Shown one piece after another: positions 59,772 to 64,000 of a DNA stretch of 64,000 nt. The stretch spans positions 248,001 through 312,000 of the forward strand of contig CAXTJQ010000001.1 in the NCBI GenBank assembly GCA_964244725.1, in the 5' to 3' direction. The stretch's first letter is position 1, and every line of letters begins with the position of its first letter. The stretch comes from Kumtagia sp964244725. GTDB taxonomy: Bacteria; Pseudomonadota; Alphaproteobacteria; Rhizobiales; Rhizobiaceae. The notes beneath the pieces were generated by a model, which searched no databases, was not told the DNA's origin, and saw only the letters and a program-made list of their open reading frames with translations. The translations under genes and the position numbers were made by a program.

Positions 59772-60602
59772 ATGTCCGTCTCTCGATCGATCAGAGGGCT
59801 TCGCTTGAACGACCGAGCCTTGCAATATGAAAATTTCGGCGTCAGCCACGAGGGCCGCGTCCGGTCCTTGAACGAGGACCGTTTCCTGATGGCTCCACGT
59901 AGCGGCATCTGGGTGGTCGCCGATGGGATGGGCGGCCACGATGCCGGCGAACTGGCGTCCGCCAGCATTGTCGAGCAGCTTTCCACCTTGGGCGTCGCCA
60001 GTTCCGCGCCGGACCTGCGGGCCCGCGCCGAGCATCGCCTGAGCCGCGCCAATGCGCAGATCCAGGAGATCGCCGCGGAGCGCGGCGCCGGCACGATCGG
60101 CTCGACCGTGGCGATCCTGCTCGCCTTCGAGCGGCAGTTCGCTTGCCTGTGGGTCGGCGACAGCAGGCTTTATTTGCTTCGCAACGGCATCCTGAGCCAG
60201 GTCTCGCGCGACCATACCGAAGTCCAGGACCTGCTGGACCGGGGCGTCATCACCAGCGAGGAGGCGCGCACCTGGCCGCGTCGCAACGTCATCACGCGCG
60301 CCGTCGGCGTCGCAGCCGATGTCGCGCCGGACATCGAACTCGGCAGGACCGAACCGGGCGACGCCTTCATCTTGGGAACCGACGGGCTGACCGGCCATGT
60401 GCTCGACGAAGAAATCGCCCGCATCGTCGGACGGTCCACGCCCGAGGTCGCCTGCAATGCCCTTCTCGATCTGGCGCTGGAGCGCGGTGGAACCGACAAT
60501 GTGACCATCGTGATCGTCAAATGCCATGAATCGCAGGTCGAGACCGTGGGCGATCATCGTTTTGCCGGCAATGACGGCTTGGATGCCCGCCATGTCCGAT
60601 GA
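59772..60602 (+). CDS. pppA: PP2C-family Ser/Thr phosphatase of the T6SS (PppA/Stp1-like)
   Basis: A 276-residue metal-dependent phosphatase. Motifs in order: RSLNEDRFL, WVVADGMGGHDAGELAS (metal-binding Asp), TIGSTVAILLAF, LWVGDSRLYLLRNG, FILGTDGLTGHV, ERGGTDNVTIVIV with the last metal Asp. It should reverse phosphorylation by the kinase encoded next, whose start lies 11 bases inside this gene. Antagonistic kinase/phosphatase pairs set T6SS activity in Pseudomonas (PpkA/PppA). An in-frame start a few codons in (after RSIRGLR) cannot be excluded. Confidence 0.9.
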   Translation: MSVSRSIRGLRLNDRALQYENFGVSHEGRVRSLNEDRFLMAPRSGIWVVADGMGGHDAGELASASIVEQLSTLGVASSAPDLRARAEHRLSRANAQIQEIAAERGAGTIGSTVAILLAFERQFACLWVGDSRLYLLRNGILSQVSRDHTEVQDLLDRGVITSEEARTWPRRNVITRAVGVAADVAPDIELGRTEPGDAFILGTDGLTGHVLDEEIARIVGRSTPEVACNALLDLALERGGTDNVTIVIVKCHESQVETVGDHRFAGNDGLDARHVR

Positions 60603-62748
60603 TGAGAAGACGCTGATCGTCCCCGCCCCCGTCGCGCTTGCGGTCGGCACGCAGATCAGCGGCACCTATGAACTCGACGAACGAATTGCCTCTGGAGGGA
60701 TGGGCGAGGTCTTTCGCGGTCACAACATCCAGACCGGCGACCCGGTCGCGATCAAGATCGTCTTGCCGGAATTCGCGCGCGACGCGGTCATTCTGGCGCT
60801 GTTCCGCAAGGAAGCGTCGATCCTCAACCATCTCTACCACGAAGCGATCGTGCGCTACCACGTCTTCGCGATCGACCAGGCGATCGGCCGCCCTTATTTG
60901 GCGATGGAGTTCGTCGACGGCGTTTCCTTGGTCGACATGCTCGCGCATGGCCCCATGGCGGTCGTCGACGCGCGCATCCTTCTCTCCCGCGTAGCTTCGG
61001 GCCTCGCCGCCGCCCACGAGGCCGGCGTCATCCACCGCGATCTGTCGCCCGACAACATCATCCTGCCGGGCGGCAAGGTCGGCCGCGCCAAGATCATCGA
61101 TTTCGGCATCGCCCGCTCGGCCTCGGTCGGCGGCGAGACGTTGATCGGCGGCGGATTCGCCGGCAAGTACAATTTCGTCTCGCCCGAACAGCTCGGCCTC
61201 TTCGGCGGCGAGGTCACCGAACGGTCGGACATCTACAGCCTCGGCCTCGTCATGGCCGCGATCCTGCGCGGCAAGGCGCTCGACATGAGCGGCAGCCAGG
61301 TCGCGGTGATCGAGAAGCGCCGGGTGGTTCCCGACATGGAGGGGGTCGATCCCGAACTCCTGCCCATCCTTGAGGCAATGCTCCAGCCAGATCCGCAGGA
61401 TCGGCCGCGGGCGATGTCCGAGATCGCCGATTGGGCCCGGCCGCCGCGTGAAAGCACCCTGCGTCCCGATCAGGGACCGGCCTTCGCGCGCGCACAGACG
61501 CAACGTCCGGCATCGGTGAAGGCGGCAACGCCGGCAACCGAACCGACCGCCGTGGGGGCGCCGGCGGATGCGCGGCCGAGGCAGGTCCTGGCAACCAGCG
61601 AAAGCCCCTTCGGTCCCTATATTGGACCGAAGGAATTTGTGCTGCCTGTGGCCCCGGTTGCCCAGGGTGACGCGAAAGCCGACAGGCGGAACGGCCGCAC
61701 CGGAGCGATCGCGGCAATTTGTGCGGTCGCGGTCGCGGCGGCGGCCGGCGGCGCCTGGTACGGCGGGATGCTCGACGGACTTCTGTCGGACCGCGATGGC
61801 GCGAGGCAGGAGGCAAAGGCCGATGCGGATCGGCAGGCGGAGACAGGCGCGCGGACGCAAAACGATTCGGCCACACAACCTGAGACGGACCAGCCGAGGA
61901 CCGAACCGCCCGGCAAGACAAGGACCAGGCCTTCGACGACCCCCAAGGAAACCGACACCGAGGCCGCGACGACCGATCAGGCGAAAGGCGCCACGACGAC
62001 AGGCGCCGAGACCGGCGGGCAGAGCAAGACGGCGGCGGTTTCCGTGGACGACCTTTCGACCAAGATCGAACCGGTCAGTCTCCCCGGAGGGCAGCAAGGC
62101 GGCGTGGTCGATCCTGAAGTCGAGGCGCGCAACGACTGGCTCAAGACCTATGCCGGCGGCGGCTGCTTCTTCGCGGCGGCGACATCGGTCTCCGAGGCCA
62201 GCACGAAGATCGAGGGATTCGGTGGCGATATCGAGGGGTTCCAGCGGCTGCTGGCCGATTTCAAGGGCCGCTTCGGTTCGGAACCGGATATCCGCGTCCA
62301 TCTCGTGCGCGCCAAGCAATGTCCGGTGACCGATTTCCTCAACGGCCTGCGCGCCACGACCGTCGCCGCGCCGGCCCTGTCGCTGGTCAAGTACGAACTC
62401 GCCAATCGCGACCCGATGAGCGGCGAGTTGCAGATGCCGCCGTCGCACAAGACCTATCTGCTGCTCGTCGACCATGACGGCATCGCGCACAATCTCGCTG
62501 GCGTGCTGACGCAAAGCGGCGATAGCGCCACGTTCAGCGTGCCGGTCGGCCTCGGGCCAGGTAAGAGCAGCGAGAAGGATGGCGTTCCGCAGGTGCTGCT
62601 CGCCATCACCGCGACTGGACCGCTGCAGTCGCTCGGCGCGGCATCCAACGCGCCGGTCGCCGAGTTGCTGCCGCGCATCCAGGCAGAGATCGACGCCGGG
62701 CGCGCGCAGGCCGCGGCGACCGCTCGCTATTTCCGCATTCGCGGGTAG
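60592..62748 (+). CDS. ppkA: membrane Ser/Thr protein kinase of the T6SS (PpkA-like)
   Basis: A 718-residue Hanks-type kinase. Kinase domain about 20-280: glycine loop IASGGMGEVFRG, VAIKIVLPE with the catalytic Lys, VIHRDLSPDNIIL, IIDFGIARS, SPEQLGLFGGEVTERSDIYSLGLV. A linker and one transmembrane helix (about 370-392, AIAAICAVAVAAAAGGAW) lead to a Thr/Glu/Lys-rich stretch and a C-terminal periplasmic domain (about 525-718, GGGCFFAAATSV to ARYFRIRG). That domain appears related to the product of the convergent gene. It probably senses an envelope signal and phosphorylates a T6SS target such as a Fha protein. Confidence 0.88.
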   Translation: MSDDEKTLIVPAPVALAVGTQISGTYELDERIASGGMGEVFRGHNIQTGDPVAIKIVLPEFARDAVILALFRKEASILNHLYHEAIVRYHVFAIDQAIGRPYLAMEFVDGVSLVDMLAHGPMAVVDARILLSRVASGLAAAHEAGVIHRDLSPDNIILPGGKVGRAKIIDFGIARSASVGGETLIGGGFAGKYNFVSPEQLGLFGGEVTERSDIYSLGLVMAAILRGKALDMSGSQVAVIEKRRVVPDMEGVDPELLPILEAMLQPDPQDRPRAMSEIADWARPPRESTLRPDQGPAFARAQTQRPASVKAATPATEPTAVGAPADARPRQVLATSESPFGPYIGPKEFVLPVAPVAQGDAKADRRNGRTGAIAAICAVAVAAAAGGAWYGGMLDGLLSDRDGARQEAKADADRQAETGARTQNDSATQPETDQPRTEPPGKTRTRPSTTPKETDTEAATTDQAKGATTTGAETGGQSKTAAVSVDDLSTKIEPVSLPGGQQGGVVDPEVEARNDWLKTYAGGGCFFAAATSVSEASTKIEGFGGDIEGFQRLLADFKGRFGSEPDIRVHLVRAKQCPVTDFLNGLRATTVAAPALSLVKYELANRDPMSGELQMPPSHKTYLLLVDHDGIAHNLAGVLTQSGDSATFSVPVGLGPGKSSEKDGVPQVLLAITATGPLQSLGAASNAPVAELLPRIQAEIDAGRAQAAATARYFRIRG

Positions 62749-62755
62749 CGGAGGC

Positions 62756-64000
62756 TCAGCGCACTCTGAAGGCGACGATGCCGTAGGCGATCGGGTGGTT
62801 GTCGGTGATGATTTCGGCCTTCAGCCGCGTGAAGTAATCGTCGGCCGGCAAGCCCGGCCGGTTCGCCACGGTCTTCAGCGGACCATCGGAGGCGATGGCG
62901 ACCAGCAGCTGGACCGAGCTGACCGGCCCCGAGGTGAGGGTCATCGGCGCGCGGAACGGCATCGTGTTGGCGCGCAGGTCCGAGTAGCTTTGCACCAGTT
63001 CCGCCTTGCCCTCGTCGTCCACGACCATGAGGTAGAGCATGTCCTTGCGCAGGCCGGAGATGACGCCGGAGAGCTCCTGCCCGCTGCCGATGGTCGACTG
63101 CGACAGCGTCACCCGGATTGGAAAATTCGGATATTGCGCCAGGTCGCGTGCGAAGCCGAGCGCGCCGCACTGGCGCTGCGAGACGGCATAGGTGCTGGCC
63201 TGGAGCTCCACGCCGGACTGCCGCGAATACTCGTCGCCGAGCCGCGCGACCTTGGCGGGCGAGTCCGAAAAAGCGGCGATCGAGGCCTCCAGCAGGCCGA
63301 CCCCGGTCGGCAGCGCCAGCAGGCATTCCGCCGTATCCTTTTCGCGGCGCAGGAAATCGGCGACCCTGACGCGCGCCGGTTTGCCATCGAGTTGGCCGCC
63401 GATTTCGCCGGTCGACGGTCCCGGCAGACCGTCTTGTGGCGTCGCCAGCGCAAGGTCCCGGTTTTCGGCGGCGTCGATCGGCGCAGCTGATAGAGTGGCG
63501 CCGGGCGCTGGAACCGCCTGCACGGTCGCCGTCGGCAAGGCCGGGAAACTCGGTATTGCCGCAGGCGCAGCCGCGGTGGTCGTGGCTGCCGCCGCCACCT
63601 GCAGCGGGAAATTCGATGGGGCTGGCGACGCTACGGCCGTCGATGTCGACCCGACCGGCAGGGCGGCGACGGTCGGCGTCGCTGGTCCGACCGACGGAAA
63701 CGCCACGGCGGCGGGCATATCTGGTGGGTCGGCCGACGGCGCGATGCCGGCCGCGTCCGACGCGGCAGGCATCGCGGCGGGTGGGATCGCTTCGCGGGGC
63801 GTCTGGGAATTTACGATCGTCGGGAGCGTATCGGCTGACGGACCCGGCGGCTGGATAATGGTCGGCCTCGCGATCGGCGCGGCTCGAAGGTCGGCCGCCT
63901 CCGGCGCGGCAAACGTCTCCCCCGGTGCGGCAAGCGTTGCGGGCGACGGCGGCGCAATGTCGGCCGGAACGTCCTTGATGTCCGCCGGCGTATCAGGGAT
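62756..64000 (-). CDS. partial gene: protein with Pro/Ala-rich linker and a C-terminal domain like that of the adjacent kinase
   Basis: The reading frame stays open from its stop at 62756 to the right edge, so the N-terminus is missing; at least 414 residues are visible. The first about 210 are a low-complexity Ala/Pro/Thr-rich linker (PADIAPPSPATLAAPGE is typical). The last about 200 form a domain: AECLLALPTGVGLLEAS, then QCGALGFARDL, IRVTLSQSTIGSGQELSGVI, MLYLMVVDDEGKAELVQSYSD, QLLVAIASDGPL, AYGIVAFRVR. The order and spacing match the kinase C-terminus. It may be a second kinase or a periplasmic partner. It converges on ppkA with a 7-base gap. Confidence 0.75.
   Translation of the reverse strand: MPDTPADIKDVPADIAPPSPATLAAPGETFAAPEAADLRAAPIARPTIIQPPGPSADTLPTIVNSQTPREAIPPAAMPAASDAAGIAPSADPPDMPAAVAFPSVGPATPTVAALPVGSTSTAVASPAPSNFPLQVAAAATTTAAAPAAIPSFPALPTATVQAVPAPGATLSAAPIDAAENRDLALATPQDGLPGPSTGEIGGQLDGKPARVRVADFLRREKDTAECLLALPTGVGLLEASIAAFSDSPAKVARLGDEYSRQSGVELQASTYAVSQRQCGALGFARDLAQYPNFPIRVTLSQSTIGSGQELSGVISGLRKDMLYLMVVDDEGKAELVQSYSDLRANTMPFRAPMTLTSGPVSSVQLLVAIASDGPLKTVANRPGLPADDYFTRLKAEIITDNHPIAYGIVAFRVR

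Noticed and set aside
60517..62514. 665-codon frame antisense to the T6SS kinase
   Set aside because: Shadow of ppkA; the kinase motifs on the plus strand are unmistakable.

Overview
The window looks like chromosomal DNA of an alphaproteobacterium of the order Hyphomicrobiales (Rhizobiales), probably close to Mesorhizobium/Phyllobacteriaceae. The basis is high G+C, dense operons joined by ATGA/GTGA overlaps, many GTG/TTG starts, and lineage-typical genes: the cysG-DUF2849-cysI-cysH-DUF934 sulfur operon, ubiE-ubiB-coaBC, an OlsB-type ornithine lipid acyltransferase, and a NepR-like anti-sigma factor behind an EcfG-type promoter. Genus is inference; there is no rRNA in the window. One assembly gap of exactly 100 N interrupts a heptamer repeat at 22.9-23.1 kb.

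Layout. 1-0.1 kb: tRNA-Ser(GGA). 0.3-11.7 kb: nucleoside uptake and salvage (BMP-family binding protein, double ATPase, two permeases, cytidine deaminase, purine nucleoside phosphorylase, thymidine phosphorylase, then upp and adenosine deaminase on the other strand). Genes on the opposite strand interrupt this block twice: an anti-sigma-like gene plus slyX, and a hicBA toxin-antitoxin pair. 11.8-16.1 kb: ubiE, ubiB, a VapBC/FitAB-type toxin-antitoxin pair, and coaBC, the last three translationally coupled. 16.3-21.0 kb: assimilatory sulfate/sulfite reduction. 21.1-24.0 kb: a DJ-1/PfpI protein, the NepR-like gene, grpE, the repeats, olsB. 24.1-33.1 kb: a hybrid histidine kinase and housekeeping genes (acuI-like reductase, lspA, two methyltransferases, EVE-domain protein, ornithine cyclodeaminase family, LapA-domain protein, ihfB, sppA).

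33.2-45.8 kb is an accessory catabolic region. An IclR regulator heads a leftward set (amidohydrolase, PuuB-like FAD oxidoreductase, aldehyde dehydrogenase) and faces a rightward set (mutarotase, SDR, FAH-family hydrolase, VOC protein, N,N-dimethylformamidase-like protein, class III aminotransferase, BKACE enzyme, GNAT, acetylpolyamine amidohydrolase-like protein). Part of it matches the non-phosphorylative L-fucose pathway. The rest forms a tightly coupled five-gene operon of amide/amine/beta-keto-acid chemistry whose substrate I cannot name, and is the best candidate here for an undescribed pathway.

45.8-64 kb is envelope and secretion: an exported caspase-like protein with a peptidoglycan-binding-like module, a 1,515-residue autotransporter with Asp/Gly-rich passenger repeats, and one arm of a type VI secretion locus (tssK, tssL-OmpA, tssM, tagF, PP2C phosphatase, Ser/Thr kinase). 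The kinase C-terminus appears to share a domain with a convergent gene that runs off the right edge.
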